Origin: Oscillospiraceae bacterium
Lineage (GTDB): Bacteria > Bacillota_A > Clostridia > Oscillospirales > Oscillospiraceae
Direction: 5' to 3'
NCBI GenBank assembly: GCA_017398105.1
Contig: JAFQHF010000133.1
Span: forward strand, 1-35,197
DNA: 35,197 bases
The translations under genes were made by a program, and so were the position numbers. Positions 26,011-33,769 of the stretch are shown here, piece by piece (positions within the stretch are counted from its first letter, which is position 1; each line of letters starts with the position of its first letter). A model generated the notes under the pieces. The model was given only the letters and a program-made list of their open reading frames with translations. It was not told where the DNA came from and searched no databases.

Positions 26011-26925
26011 TTACTCTCCGCCCAGTTCCTTCAGAACTTCAGCCAGCATTTTGTTTCCCTGCTCAAAACAGGCAACGGCATCCATGACCTTCTGATAGGA
26101 TGCATGGCTTCCCGCTTCGTCCAGCTTTACAGCCAGGTCTGCCAATTCCCTGGCATGAGCTGCATTGTGGCCGGTCATGTACTTCATCAGAGCCAGCAGT
26201 TCCTCCATAGGAGTATGGCTGTGATGATGATCGTGTGCATGGGTATGCGTATGATGCTGATCATGGAAATGATGTTCGTGCATGGTTTCTGTCTCCTTTT
26301 CTTTTGTCACGTCTATATATTCCTGCCGGGACAAATCATAAATCCTGTCGGCAATTCTATTGGCTAAATGCCAGTTGTGGGTCACTGCGATGATGCCCAT
26401 ATTCCGCTTCTTTGCTTCCTCCAGAACCACATTCCAGATCTGAGCCTGGGTGATCACGTCCAGCATGGTACTGATCTCATCACAGATCAGATATTCTGCA
26501 CCGCTCATCAGGGCTCTTGCCACGCAGAACCGCTGCAGTTCGCCGCCGGACAGTTCTCTGGGAAACCGGTCAAGCCATGCTCTTTCGATGCCGAAGGCAT
26601 CCAGCACATCTTCCCGCATTTCGCCGCTTTCTTCCAGAACCCGCTTCAGTCTCCAGCGGGGATTGATGGCCTTTTCGGGATGCTGATAGATCAGCTGTAC
26701 CGGGCAGATACCCTTTTTCGGAAGAGGCTTTCCATCCAGAAGGATCTGACCTTCTGTGGGTTCCAGATACCCGGACATCAGCTTGACCAGCGTGGTTTTT
26801 CCGTAACCGCTGGGGGCAAACAGTGCAACACGCTCTCCGCGTTCCACACTGAGGCTGACATTTTCCAGAACAAAGGGTTCCTTCCGGTCATAGCGGAAGG
26901 CAACATTTTTCGCTTCAAGTGGCAT
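26011..26925 (-). CDS. Nik/Opp-type ABC transporter ATPase fused to a His-rich helical protein
   Basis: 304 residues. About 1-214 is an ABC ATPase of the NikE/OppF type: Walker A APSGYGKT (about 38-45), Q-loop IYQHPEKAINPRW, signature LSGGELQR, Walker B YLICDEIS and VTHNWH. In-frame it continues into MHEHHFHDQHHTHTHAHDHH and a helical domain (MEELLALMKYMTGHNAAHA...LAEVLKELGGE). An internal ATG at 26283 has AAAAGGAG nine bases upstream, so a separate 90-residue His-rich protein may also be made. The His tract points to nickel or cobalt cargo. It is the last gene of the importer operon and overlaps the gene before it by 11 bases. Confidence 0.85.
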   Translation of the reverse strand: MPLEAKNVAFRYDRKEPFVLENVSLSVERGERVALFAPSGYGKTTLVKLMSGYLEPTEGQILLDGKPLPKKGICPVQLIYQHPEKAINPRWRLKRVLEESGEMREDVLDAFGIERAWLDRFPRELSGGELQRFCVARALMSGAEYLICDEISTMLDVITQAQIWNVVLEEAKKRNMGIIAVTHNWHLANRIADRIYDLSRQEYIDVTKEKETETMHEHHFHDQHHTHTHAHDHHHSHTPMEELLALMKYMTGHNAAHARELADLAVKLDEAGSHASYQKVMDAVACFEQGNKMLAEVLKELGGE

Positions 26926-27850
26926 GGAAACACCTCACTTCTCCGCCCCGGACTTCTCTGGCGGGCGGAACCTGGTTTTGACACTGCTCCGTGGCATAGG
27001 GACATCGGGGCGCAAACAGGCAACCCTTCGGCAGATTACCGGCATAGGGTTGGAATCCCTCAATGGGCTGGAAGCCGTTCTGGGGCAGCGCTCTCCATAA
27101 GGCTTTGCTGTAAGGATGCCGCAGGGCCTCGGGGCCGATTTTGAAATCCTTCACAGGTGCAGTCTCCACCGTGGTACCGGCATAGAATACGGCTACCCGG
27201 TCCGCAAATTCAAAGGCTAGGTCAATATCATGGGTAATGAGGATGACTGCCTTGCCCTCATTGGCCAGTTCCCGAAACATCTGCAGAGCTTCCATTGCCT
27301 GGCCCAGGCTCATGCCGGGAGTGGGTTCGTCGGCAATAATCAGCTGGGCATCGGTAATCAGCGCTGTGGATACCAGCACCCGCCGAGCCATACCGCCGGA
27401 AAGCTGGAAAGGATAGAGATTTTCTGTTTTCTCAGGAAGTGCAAATCTCTTGAAGAGGCCTCTTCTTTTTTCTGTGGGATAAGGTTTCTTATGTCCGACC
27501 GCCTGCTTACCCACCTTCATCAGAGGGTCAAGAAAAGCAACGCTCTGGGGAACCAATGCAATTTCACTGCCCCGAAGAGACTTCTGCATTTGAGCGTTAA
27601 GTTCTTTGCCTTTGTAGTGCAGATGTCCCCTTACAGTAGCATTGCCCGGCAGGATGCCTAAGATGGCTGATGCCAGCAGGCTCTTGCCGGAACCGGAGGA
27701 ACCGGCCACTGCCACGATCTCACCGGGACGGACGGTTAAATGTAAATCGGAAATCACCTGTAGATCCTTCTGTTCCAGGGTTCCGTCATACATCCGGAAG
27801 GAAACAGACAGATCGTGAATTTCCAGTATTGTTTCGTTTTTTTGTTCCAT
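26915..27850 (-). CDS. Nik/Opp-type ABC transporter ATPase (NikD/OppD-like)
   Basis: 311 residues. It energises import with the ATPase above. Walker A GSSGSGKS (about 50-57), Q-loop LVPQSVAFLDPLMKVGKQ, signature LSGGMARR, Walker B LIIADEPT and switch ITHDIDLA are present. The C-terminal extension with GCLFAPRCPYATEQC matches the Cys motif of oligopeptide/nickel ATPases. AGGAGT lies seven bases before the ATG. The upstream permease gene ends four bases away. Confidence 0.93.
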   Translation of the reverse strand: MEQKNETILEIHDLSVSFRMYDGTLEQKDLQVISDLHLTVRPGEIVAVAGSSGSGKSLLASAILGILPGNATVRGHLHYKGKELNAQMQKSLRGSEIALVPQSVAFLDPLMKVGKQAVGHKKPYPTEKRRGLFKRFALPEKTENLYPFQLSGGMARRVLVSTALITDAQLIIADEPTPGMSLGQAMEALQMFRELANEGKAVILITHDIDLAFEFADRVAVFYAGTTVETAPVKDFKIGPEALRHPYSKALWRALPQNGFQPIEGFQPYAGNLPKGCLFAPRCPYATEQCQNQVPPAREVRGGEVRCFHAT

Positions 27851-27854
27851 AGTG

Positions 27855-28679
27855 TTACTCCTGTGCGCTGTAGGGATCCAGAATCATCCGAAGATTATCC
27901 CCCAGCTTATCCACCAGCAGGACGATCATCAGCAGCGTCAGTCCCGGGAAGACCGCAGGCCACCAGAGGCCGGCGGATAAGTAGTTCATACTTTCTGCCA
28001 GAATAATACCGATGGCAGGCTGGTCCGGAGGCAGGCCATATCCCAGGAAGGAAATAGCAGCTTCGTGCAAAATGGCATGAGGGAACATCAGTACCAGTCC
28101 CACAAAGAACTGGGGCACCAGATGTGGCAGCAGATGATTTACAAGGATCCAGCCGCTGGACTTGCCCAGTCGCCGGGATACGGCTACATACTGTTGGCTT
28201 CGAAGCTGCATAACCTCTGCCCGGATCAGTCGGGCCAGGCTGCACCAGTGGGTTGCGGCCACACCGATCAGCAGGCCCTTCAACCCTCTGCCAAAGGCAA
28301 CGGAAATCAGCATGATCAGAACCATGTGGGGTACACCCATCATCAGATCGATGACCCAATTGATAAAGCTATCCATTCTCCTGGAACCGGTAGCCGCTGC
28401 AATGCCTACAAAGACGGCTATCACAGCACTGATCACAGATGCAATCAAACCTACCGTCATACTGACGGACAGGCCTTTCAGCGTCCGGAAGAACAGATCC
28501 CGTCCCAGCGCATCGGTTCCGAAAAAGTGCTCCAGGGATGGTGGCAGTCTTGTACTGCGGATACTGGGTGCCGTTAATTCCTCCGGCAGCATCACACCAG
28601 CAGCATAGATTGCAATAAATGTAAGTGCCAGAATTACCGACAGAAGCACTACCCTGGTTCGTCTGTTCCATTTTGTCAT
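27855..28679 (-). CDS. Nik/Opp-type ABC permease (NikC/OppC-like)
   Basis: 274 residues. Inner-membrane permease with about six helices. HFFGTDALGRDLFFRTLKG (about 51-69) is the typical NikC/DppC start of the permease domain. The coupling (EAA-type) loop is seen in GVAATHWCSLARLIRAEVM, and the domain ends with GLTLLMIVLLVDKLGDNLR. Its ATG overlaps the stop of the other permease gene by four bases (ATGA), so translation is coupled. Confidence 0.93.
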   Translation of the reverse strand: MTKWNRRTRVVLLSVILALTFIAIYAAGVMLPEELTAPSIRSTRLPPSLEHFFGTDALGRDLFFRTLKGLSVSMTVGLIASVISAVIAVFVGIAAATGSRRMDSFINWVIDLMMGVPHMVLIMLISVAFGRGLKGLLIGVAATHWCSLARLIRAEVMQLRSQQYVAVSRRLGKSSGWILVNHLLPHLVPQFFVGLVLMFPHAILHEAAISFLGYGLPPDQPAIGIILAESMNYLSAGLWWPAVFPGLTLLMIVLLVDKLGDNLRMILDPYSAQE

Positions 28680-29671
28680 TGGGACACCTCCCGGATCTGA
28701 GGATCAATAATGCCGTAAAGCAGATTGGCAATCATATTGCCAATACAGACGAACAAAGCAGAAAACAGTGTTACGCCTAAAAGCAGCGGCACATCACACC
28801 GAAGACCGGCTGCAGATACAGCACTGCCAAGGCCGGGATAGCTGAAGACATTTTCCGCCATGACGCTGCCGCCGAAGAGTTCTGCAAAGGATGTAAACTG
28901 AAGGGTCAGCGCAGGAAGCAGGATATTCCGCAGACCATGCCGCCGCAGGATCGTCCATTTCCCCTCTCCCCTGGCCCGGGCAAAGAGGCAGTATTCGCTG
29001 CTGAGCACATCAATCAGCTTCTGACGGGTATGCAGGGCAATATTGGCAAAGGACATGAGGCTCAAGGTAAAGGCAGGCAGAAACAGATGGTGCAGCCGCT
29101 GGGCAAGAGTAATATCCTCTGAGCGGACACCGATAGGGCTGGAAAAACCTACCGGGAACCACCCCAGCTGTACCGCGAAAACCAGGAGGAACAGCAGGCC
29201 CAGCCAGAAGGTCGGAACGGAAGACAGCAGATAGCAGATCTTTTTCAAAATCTTATCCGGCCACTTCTCCCGGAACATTCCCATGATGCACCCCAAGGCA
29301 AAACCGATGATACCGGCAAAGAGCCAGGCACAGGACATCAGCGCCAGAGAATTGGCAAAACGCTCTGCAATCACGTCTGCCACCGGTCGACGGTAAATGG
29401 CGGAATGCCCCATGTCCCCTTTCAGCAAAGAGGTAAGCCAGTTGAAATACCGCTCCACTGGGGGTTCATTGACACCCCAGTACGCTTCCAGTTCTGCCCT
29501 CTGCTCTGCGGAGACCGCGGTACCCAGACTCATAATATACTGACTTACTGGGTCCACCGGAGAGGCACTGATCAAAGCAAAAGCAATAATACTGACTGCC
29601 AGCAGCAGGGAAAGGATCTTTATGGAGTTTTTCAGAAATATCGTTGTCAGTCGTTTCGTAGTTTCTTTCAT
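28676..29671 (-). CDS. Nik/Opp-type ABC permease (NikB/OppB-like)
   Basis: 331 residues from ATG 29671, which lies nine bases after AGAGG; an in-frame ATG at 29677 is only three bases from it. The family is plain from the N-terminal helix, VSQYIMSLG...YWGVNEPPVERYFNWL, GDMGHSAIYRRPVADVI and the loop YCLFARARGEGKWTILRRHGLRN. It ends with NMIANLLYGIIDPQIR, the usual end of DppB/NikB. It follows the binding protein gene after a 126-base gap that holds a perfect hairpin. Confidence 0.93.
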   Translation of the reverse strand: MKETTKRLTTIFLKNSIKILSLLLAVSIIAFALISASPVDPVSQYIMSLGTAVSAEQRAELEAYWGVNEPPVERYFNWLTSLLKGDMGHSAIYRRPVADVIAERFANSLALMSCAWLFAGIIGFALGCIMGMFREKWPDKILKKICYLLSSVPTFWLGLLFLLVFAVQLGWFPVGFSSPIGVRSEDITLAQRLHHLFLPAFTLSLMSFANIALHTRQKLIDVLSSEYCLFARARGEGKWTILRRHGLRNILLPALTLQFTSFAELFGGSVMAENVFSYPGLGSAVSAAGLRCDVPLLLGVTLFSALFVCIGNMIANLLYGIIDPQIREVSQ

Positions 29672-29757
29672 GGTCATGCGCCTCTTTCTATGTTGGCTAT
29701 CGGCAAAACACCTTATCAATGTTCTCCCGAAAGCCAGCAGATAAAATGATTCTCGAA

Positions 29758-29787
29758 GGGATACTGCGCCGTTTGACGCAGTATCCC
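29758..29787 (-). terminator. Intercistronic hairpin between binding protein and permease genes
   Basis: A perfect 11-bp stem, GGGATACTGCG and CGCAGTATCCC, with an 8-base loop, 11 bases after the binding protein stop. The following bases (TTCGAGAATCATTTT) make a poor T-tract. Partial termination or 3'-end protection of the upstream mRNA is likely, giving more binding protein than permease. Confidence 0.65.
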
Positions 29788-29797
29788 ACAGGAATGG

Positions 29798-31408
29798 TTA
29801 TGCTGTCCAGGTCCAGTCCTGGATATTCTGAAGAAACGGGAAATTGCTTCCGTGAGGATGAACATACTGATTACCAATGTTCAGACCATCCCGGATAAAG
29901 TATACATGATCCAGATTGACGATCCAGACCCAAGGGCACTGGCCGATCATAGCGGTACCGGTTTCGCCGTCCCACTGAACCTTCCGGAAATTCTCATAAG
30001 CTTCTTCCGGGGTCAGTGCCTGCCGGGCAGCTTCCAGATAACCATCGGTGACTTCACTCATGTGGCCTTCGGGGTTGTAGTAGTCATCCAGAAGAGCGCC
30101 CTTGCTTTGATACAGGAAATAGGTCTCGGAAGGATTGGCTGCACCCCAGCCCATCATGACCGCTTCCGAGAACATCCGCAAGCTAATCTCATCCCAGCTG
30201 AGGCCCTCGGGAATAACGTTGATGCCCACTTCCTTCAGAAGTTCCACACAGGCAAGCAATATTGCCTGCCGGGCAGAATCCCCGGCGGGATACATGCAGG
30301 TAAACTCCGCTTTCAGGCCGTCCTTCTCCACAATTCCGTCACCGTCAGTATCAACCCAACCGGCGTCACGAAGAAGCTGCTTTGCGTAATCCACATTGGT
30401 CTCAATTTTTACAGCAGGATTGTTCCAGGGCATACCGTCGTTTTCGGAGAATGCGGGAGTTGCATAGCCGTTCAATGCCACATCCGCAATCAGATTGCGG
30501 TCAATGGCATAGGCGATGGCCTGGCGGATTTCAATGTTGCAGGTAACGTTGTTGCCGATGGGTGCACCGTTCTGAGCTACCTTGCCTCCCGCAGGAAGCA
30601 CGGGCAGGGTGAATCCACGGCAGTCGGCGGTGGCAATTCGCTCAATGTGATAGCCGTTCACCTGGTTCACTGCCAGGGTCGCAGAGGTAATGGCTGCATC
30701 CACCTGTCCCGCCTGGACAGCAGCCAGAGAGGCATCCTCGCCCATGAAGACGATGACCACATTCTTGATGACGGGAACTTCCCCGTAGTAATTTTCGTTG
30801 GCTTCCAGAACCAGCTGCTCCTGGCTGCGCCACTCCACAAACTTGTAAGGGCCAGAGGTGACCGCAGGGTTCGTGCCGTAAGCTTCGGAGTAAGCATGTT
30901 CGGGAATCACACCCACAGAAGCCAGGGTATTCAGGAACCAGAAGGTGGGAGTGTTCAGCGTGATGACCACGGTAAAATCATCTTCCGCCACGGCACTGTC
31001 CATAAAAGTCAGATCAACAGAACCCATGGCAGTCTTGGCAGTTTCCAGAGTGAATGCAACATCATGGGCTGTGACCTGCTGGCCGTCAGTGAAATAGGCA
31101 TCCTCGCGGATTTTAAAGGTCCAGACCAGGCCATCCTCGGAAAGGTTGTATTCCGTGGCCAGATCGTTGACGAAGTTCATGTCCGCATCATACCGAACCA
31201 ACGTGCTCTGCATAATAGGGGCATTGCCATGGCCCCAACCTTTGGTGGGATCCAGAGTAGTCGGTTCATCGCCAATGGCAATAATGACGGTATCTCTAAC
31301 TTCAGAATGTGCTGCTTCTGCAACAGGTGCTTCTTTTGCTCCGCAGGCAACCATGCTCAAAACCATAACCAATATCATCAGCAATGCAGTCAGTTTCTTT
31401 CGGTTCAT
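29798..31408 (-). CDS. Extracellular solute-binding lipoprotein, family 5 (NikA/OppA type)
   Basis: 536 residues. It captures the substrate outside the cell for the importer. The signal peptide ends at VLSMVAC (Cys22, lipobox with Met at -3). The SBP family 5 pattern is seen in DEPTTLDPTKGWGHG, LVWTFKIREDAYFTDGQQVTAHDVAFTLE, AVTSGPYKFVEW, IRQAIAYAIDR and the C-terminal AYENFRKVQ. Whether it binds nickel, cobalt, a metallophore or a peptide cannot be read directly; the His-rich partner and nearby cobalamin genes favour a metal. AGGGGG lies seven bases before the ATG. First gene of the operon. Confidence 0.9.
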   Translation of the reverse strand: MNRKKLTALLMILVMVLSMVACGAKEAPVAEAAHSEVRDTVIIAIGDEPTTLDPTKGWGHGNAPIMQSTLVRYDADMNFVNDLATEYNLSEDGLVWTFKIREDAYFTDGQQVTAHDVAFTLETAKTAMGSVDLTFMDSAVAEDDFTVVITLNTPTFWFLNTLASVGVIPEHAYSEAYGTNPAVTSGPYKFVEWRSQEQLVLEANENYYGEVPVIKNVVIVFMGEDASLAAVQAGQVDAAITSATLAVNQVNGYHIERIATADCRGFTLPVLPAGGKVAQNGAPIGNNVTCNIEIRQAIAYAIDRNLIADVALNGYATPAFSENDGMPWNNPAVKIETNVDYAKQLLRDAGWVDTDGDGIVEKDGLKAEFTCMYPAGDSARQAILLACVELLKEVGINVIPEGLSWDEISLRMFSEAVMMGWGAANPSETYFLYQSKGALLDDYYNPEGHMSEVTDGYLEAARQALTPEEAYENFRKVQWDGETGTAMIGQCPWVWIVNLDHVYFIRDGLNIGNQYVHPHGSNFPFLQNIQDWTWTA

Positions 31409-31440
31409 ATCATTTCCCCCTGTTTTATGTCATTATGGAA

Positions 31441-31526
31441 AGTATACTTTATTCAAATAAAGCGCACAAGCCGGGTGGGGGGATATTTTTGATATATTTT
31501 TATCGATATCCCCCCTAGGGGGATAC
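31441..31526 (-). promoter_or_regulatory. Promoter of the metal importer operon with two C/G-dyad boxes
   Basis: TTGTGC (31464-31469), a 17-base spacer and TATACT (31441-31446). ATATCCCCCCACCCGGC (31470-31486) abuts the -35 upstream. A perfect palindrome TATCCCCC-CTA-GGGGGATA lies at 31507-31525. The style recalls C4-G4 operators of CsoR/RcnR-like metal sensors, but the regulator is not identified. The same 17-base box abuts both promoters at 32119-32233. Confidence 0.75.
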
Positions 31527-31536
31527 TGCTTTTTCA

Positions 31537-31575
31537 ACAAAAAGAACCCATGGGCCGTATGAAACAGCTCATGGG
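31537..31575 (-). terminator. Rho-independent terminator of the 31569-32087 gene
   Basis: On the minus strand CCCATGAGCTGT pairs with ACGGCCCATGGG (one mismatch, one wobble) around TTCAT, followed by TTCTTTTTG. The stem overlaps the stop codon. Confidence 0.8.
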
Positions 31576-32087
31576 ATCTCCTTTGAGATAATACTTGCCA
31601 GAACAATTCGGTATGCGGGATTATAAAAACGCCGGTATTGCTCACTGTGGGATACCATAGGATATCCCGCTCTTTTGTATTCTTCCAGATAGGCCTCTAG
31701 TTCTTCCAATGTGAATCCAAACGCACCGGAATCCGTGACCTTACGGAGAATTTCCAGTTTGATCAGAAAGCTATTTAGATTTCCTTTATGCGCTTCCGAA
31801 CTGCGGATAAAGTCATCGGCCAACTGTTGGATACTATAATCGCTGCTATCGATAGCATTGAGCATTACCCGTACAAGGCCGTTGCCAATGCTTTCCAGAA
31901 GCGGTGCGTGAAGATCCTGGGGTGTAAATTCATACTCCCGCTGCAATGCATTGCGGCAGCTTGTAGGATCCCGGATCAGATGTCCTCCCCCGAATACATT
32001 TTGATAGATTAGTTTCACCGCATCTGTCGGCTGCATCATGGGATATTTCCGGGCATGCCGCCGTAACACCTGTTCCAGGTTTTCCAT
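31569..32087 (-). CDS. Conserved-looking protein of unknown function
   Basis: 172 residues, soluble and mostly helical. The start is marked by GTAGAGGTGG just upstream of the ATG at 32087. A distinctive stretch is MMQPTDAVKLIYQNVFGGGHLI (about 17-38), rich in Gly and His, and there is a Tyr/Arg-rich end (SEQYRRFYNPAYRIV). I recall similar uncharacterised proteins in gut Firmicutes, but no function. It is transcribed away from the kinase gene at 32257. Both promoters share the box found at the metal importer promoter. Confidence 0.75.
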   Translation of the reverse strand: MENLEQVLRRHARKYPMMQPTDAVKLIYQNVFGGGHLIRDPTSCRNALQREYEFTPQDLHAPLLESIGNGLVRVMLNAIDSSDYSIQQLADDFIRSSEAHKGNLNSFLIKLEILRKVTDSGAFGFTLEELEAYLEEYKRAGYPMVSHSEQYRRFYNPAYRIVLASIISKEIP

Positions 32088-32118
32088 CTAACCACCTCTA
32101 CGCTTTCTCAGTGGGATT

Positions 32119-32164
32119 ATTGTATCATAGGGTTTTGCAGTACAGAAGCCCCCTATAGGGATAT
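32119..32164 (-). promoter_or_regulatory. Promoter of the unknown protein gene with ATATCCC box
   Basis: TTCTGT (32142-32147), a 17-base spacer and TACAAT (32119-32124) on the minus strand. ATATCCCTATAGGGGGC (32148-32164) abuts the -35. Confidence 0.65.
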
Positions 32165-32187
32165 TCTGTACTGTTATTTTGCATATC

Positions 32188-32233
32188 ATATCCCCCGGTG
32201 GGGCTTGCGGGCAGAGCATTGAGCCGATACAAT
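32188..32233 (+). promoter_or_regulatory. Promoter of the P-loop kinase gene with ATATCCC box
   Basis: ATATCCCCCGGTGGGGC (32188-32204) abuts TTGCGG (32205-32210), then a 17-base spacer and TACAAT (32228-32233). The layout is the mirror image of the promoter at 32119-32164. Confidence 0.68.
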
Positions 32234-32256
32234 ATAGCCCAAAGGAGAGGATTCCT

Positions 32257-32814
32257 ATGAACAGATTAATCACCGTACAAAACGCAATTCAGCAGTTGCT
32301 CTGCCAAAAAGAAACTGTGATAGTGGCTATAGACGGCAACTGCACATCCGGAAAAACTACACTGGCAAATCAGCTTGCTGCAAATTATGATTGCAATGTA
32401 TTCCATATGGATGATTTCTTCCTCCGCCCGGAACAACGCACTGCGGAACGTTTTACTGAGATCGGCGGCAATGTGGACTATGAACGATTCAACCAAGAGA
32501 TTCTGCTTCCTCTGAAATCCGGTAAGCCCTTTTCTTACCGGCCATTCGATTGCGGCACCTTCCAATTGACGGATCCGGTTTCGGTCATGCCCAAGAAACT
32601 GAACATCGTTGAGGGAACCTACAGCTTGCATCCATACTTTCGAGATGTCTATGATCTGAAGATCCGTCTCACTATTTCACCAGAATTGCAGCGCCAAAGG
32701 GTTCTGGAAAGGCCAGAATTCCTTCATCAACGGTTCTTTGAGGAATGGATCCCTATGGAGAACCTGTATTTTGAAGGCTTTGCTATTTCTGAAAAGTGTC
32801 ATATTATACTATAA
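32257..32814 (+). CDS. P-loop kinase, uridine kinase-like
   Basis: 185 residues from ATG 32257, six bases after AAAGGAGAGG. The P-loop is GNCTSGKTT (about 24-32). HMDDFFLRPEQR (about 49-60) matches the uridine kinase/phosphoribulokinase substrate loop, and VEGTYSLHPYFRDVYDLKI matches the Walker B region of that family. The substrate is not known; a nucleoside or vitamin-like alcohol are options. It ends in a bidirectional terminator. Co-regulation with the importer is suggested by the shared promoter box. Confidence 0.85.
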   Translation: MNRLITVQNAIQQLLCQKETVIVAIDGNCTSGKTTLANQLAANYDCNVFHMDDFFLRPEQRTAERFTEIGGNVDYERFNQEILLPLKSGKPFSYRPFDCGTFQLTDPVSVMPKKLNIVEGTYSLHPYFRDVYDLKIRLTISPELQRQRVLERPEFLHQRFFEEWIPMENLYFEGFAISEKCHIIL

Positions 32815-32816
32815 GC

Positions 32817-32856
32817 AAAACGTCTGCATTGCTTTCATCGCAGTGCAGACGTTTTC
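32817..32856. terminator. Bidirectional terminator between kinase and cobC
   Basis: AAAACGTCTGCA and TGCAGACGTTTT form a perfect 12-base stem with a 15-base loop, with A- and T-runs on the two sides. It separates convergent genes. Confidence 0.92.
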
Positions 32857-32858
32857 TG

Positions 32859-33398
32859 TTATGGAATGCATTGATACCCATGATCTTTGATCATATATCC
32901 ACAGCCATTTTTCGGCTGCCAGTCATAGCGGGTTTTGTTTTCTTCCGGAAACAGGTGTTCCATGATGGCTGCAATGACACCGCCGTGGCAAACGATTACA
33001 GTATCCTCTTTGATCTCCAAGAAGGCTTCCAGAACACGCTGCTTCATCTGTAGGCCGCTTTCGCCGTTGGGTGGAACATTGGCTTCGTTGTCGCCTGTGC
33101 ACCAGATCTGATAGGCAGGGTTATCTTTCAGTTCCTCATAGCTGTGCATTTCGAAATCACCGAAGTCTACTTCCCGGAAGCGAGAATCCTCTTCATAAGC
33201 TACATCGCCAAACAAAACCTTTAAAGTTTCATTTGTCCGCGACCTGCCACTGGTAAGGAAGCGGACATTTTGGATGTCATAGGGAATCCGCCGCAGTTCT
33301 TCCCGGCCCTTTTTCGACAAGGGTAGATCCGTACTGCCGCAATAGAGCCATTTTTCATTGGCTTCTGTTTTACCATGGCGAATCAGATAAATGATCAT
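32859..33398 (-). CDS. cobC: Histidine phosphatase, probable alpha-ribazole phosphatase
   Basis: 179 residues from ATG 33398. The histidine phosphatase signature is YLIRHGKTEANE (about 4-15), with the second catalytic His in VCHGGVIAA (about 138-146) and the acid in the REVDFGDFE region. In cobalamin synthesis CobC removes the 5'-phosphate from alpha-ribazole phosphate or cobalamin phosphate. Assignment rests on the cob operon; the family alone is broad. Its ATG overlaps the short cobU-like gene by four bases. Confidence 0.83.
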   Translation of the reverse strand: MIIYLIRHGKTEANEKWLYCGSTDLPLSKKGREELRRIPYDIQNVRFLTSGRSRTNETLKVLFGDVAYEEDSRFREVDFGDFEMHSYEELKDNPAYQIWCTGDNEANVPPNGESGLQMKQRVLEAFLEIKEDTVIVCHGGVIAAIMEHLFPEENKTRYDWQPKNGCGYMIKDHGYQCIP

Positions 33399-33757
33399 TT
33401 TATTCTCTGCTCCAATCCGCAGAAGATTCTGCTGACCTGAGCTGCTTCCGCTGCCAAGTACTGGCACAGCCGCCCGGTTTTCTGCCTCCAGGCCCGGTTT
33501 TCCTCTCCCATGGGAACCACACCGCAGAAGATATCCTGGCAGATCAGAATGCTGTTTTCCCAGTCTGTTCGGTTGGCTTTGAAATAGCCGATCGGGTCGG
33601 GATGATGATAGGTAAACTCTTCGAGTTTATAGATGCACTGTTGGGAGAAGTCGATTTCCCCTGTGGTGCAGGTATAGATTTTCTCTTCGGTGATTCCATA
33701 CTGATTTTGGGCGAAATCCAATTTCCCCTGATAGGCGCCGCCGATAATCAGAATCAT
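33395..33757 (-). CDS. Short degenerate CobU-like protein
   Basis: 120 residues, against about 180 for CobU. The N-terminus MILIIGGAYQGKLDFA keeps the shape of the CobU P-loop (GGxxSGKS) but lacks its Ser/Thr after Lys. The middle of CobU is missing. The C-terminal part CGVVPMGEENRAWRQKTGRLCQYLA matches the conserved CobU end (the V/IVP...R..GR..Q.LA pattern). It may be a non-kinase partner or have only one of the two CobU activities. GGAGGG lies seven bases before the ATG. It lies between cobS and cobC. Confidence 0.8.
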   Translation of the reverse strand: MILIIGGAYQGKLDFAQNQYGITEEKIYTCTTGEIDFSQQCIYKLEEFTYHHPDPIGYFKANRTDWENSILICQDIFCGVVPMGEENRAWRQKTGRLCQYLAAEAAQVSRIFCGLEQRIK

Positions 33758-33769
33758 GTCATTCCCTCC

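Noticed and set aside
29852..31492. 546-codon open frame on the plus strand
   Set aside because: Antisense of the binding protein gene; no family and no start signal.
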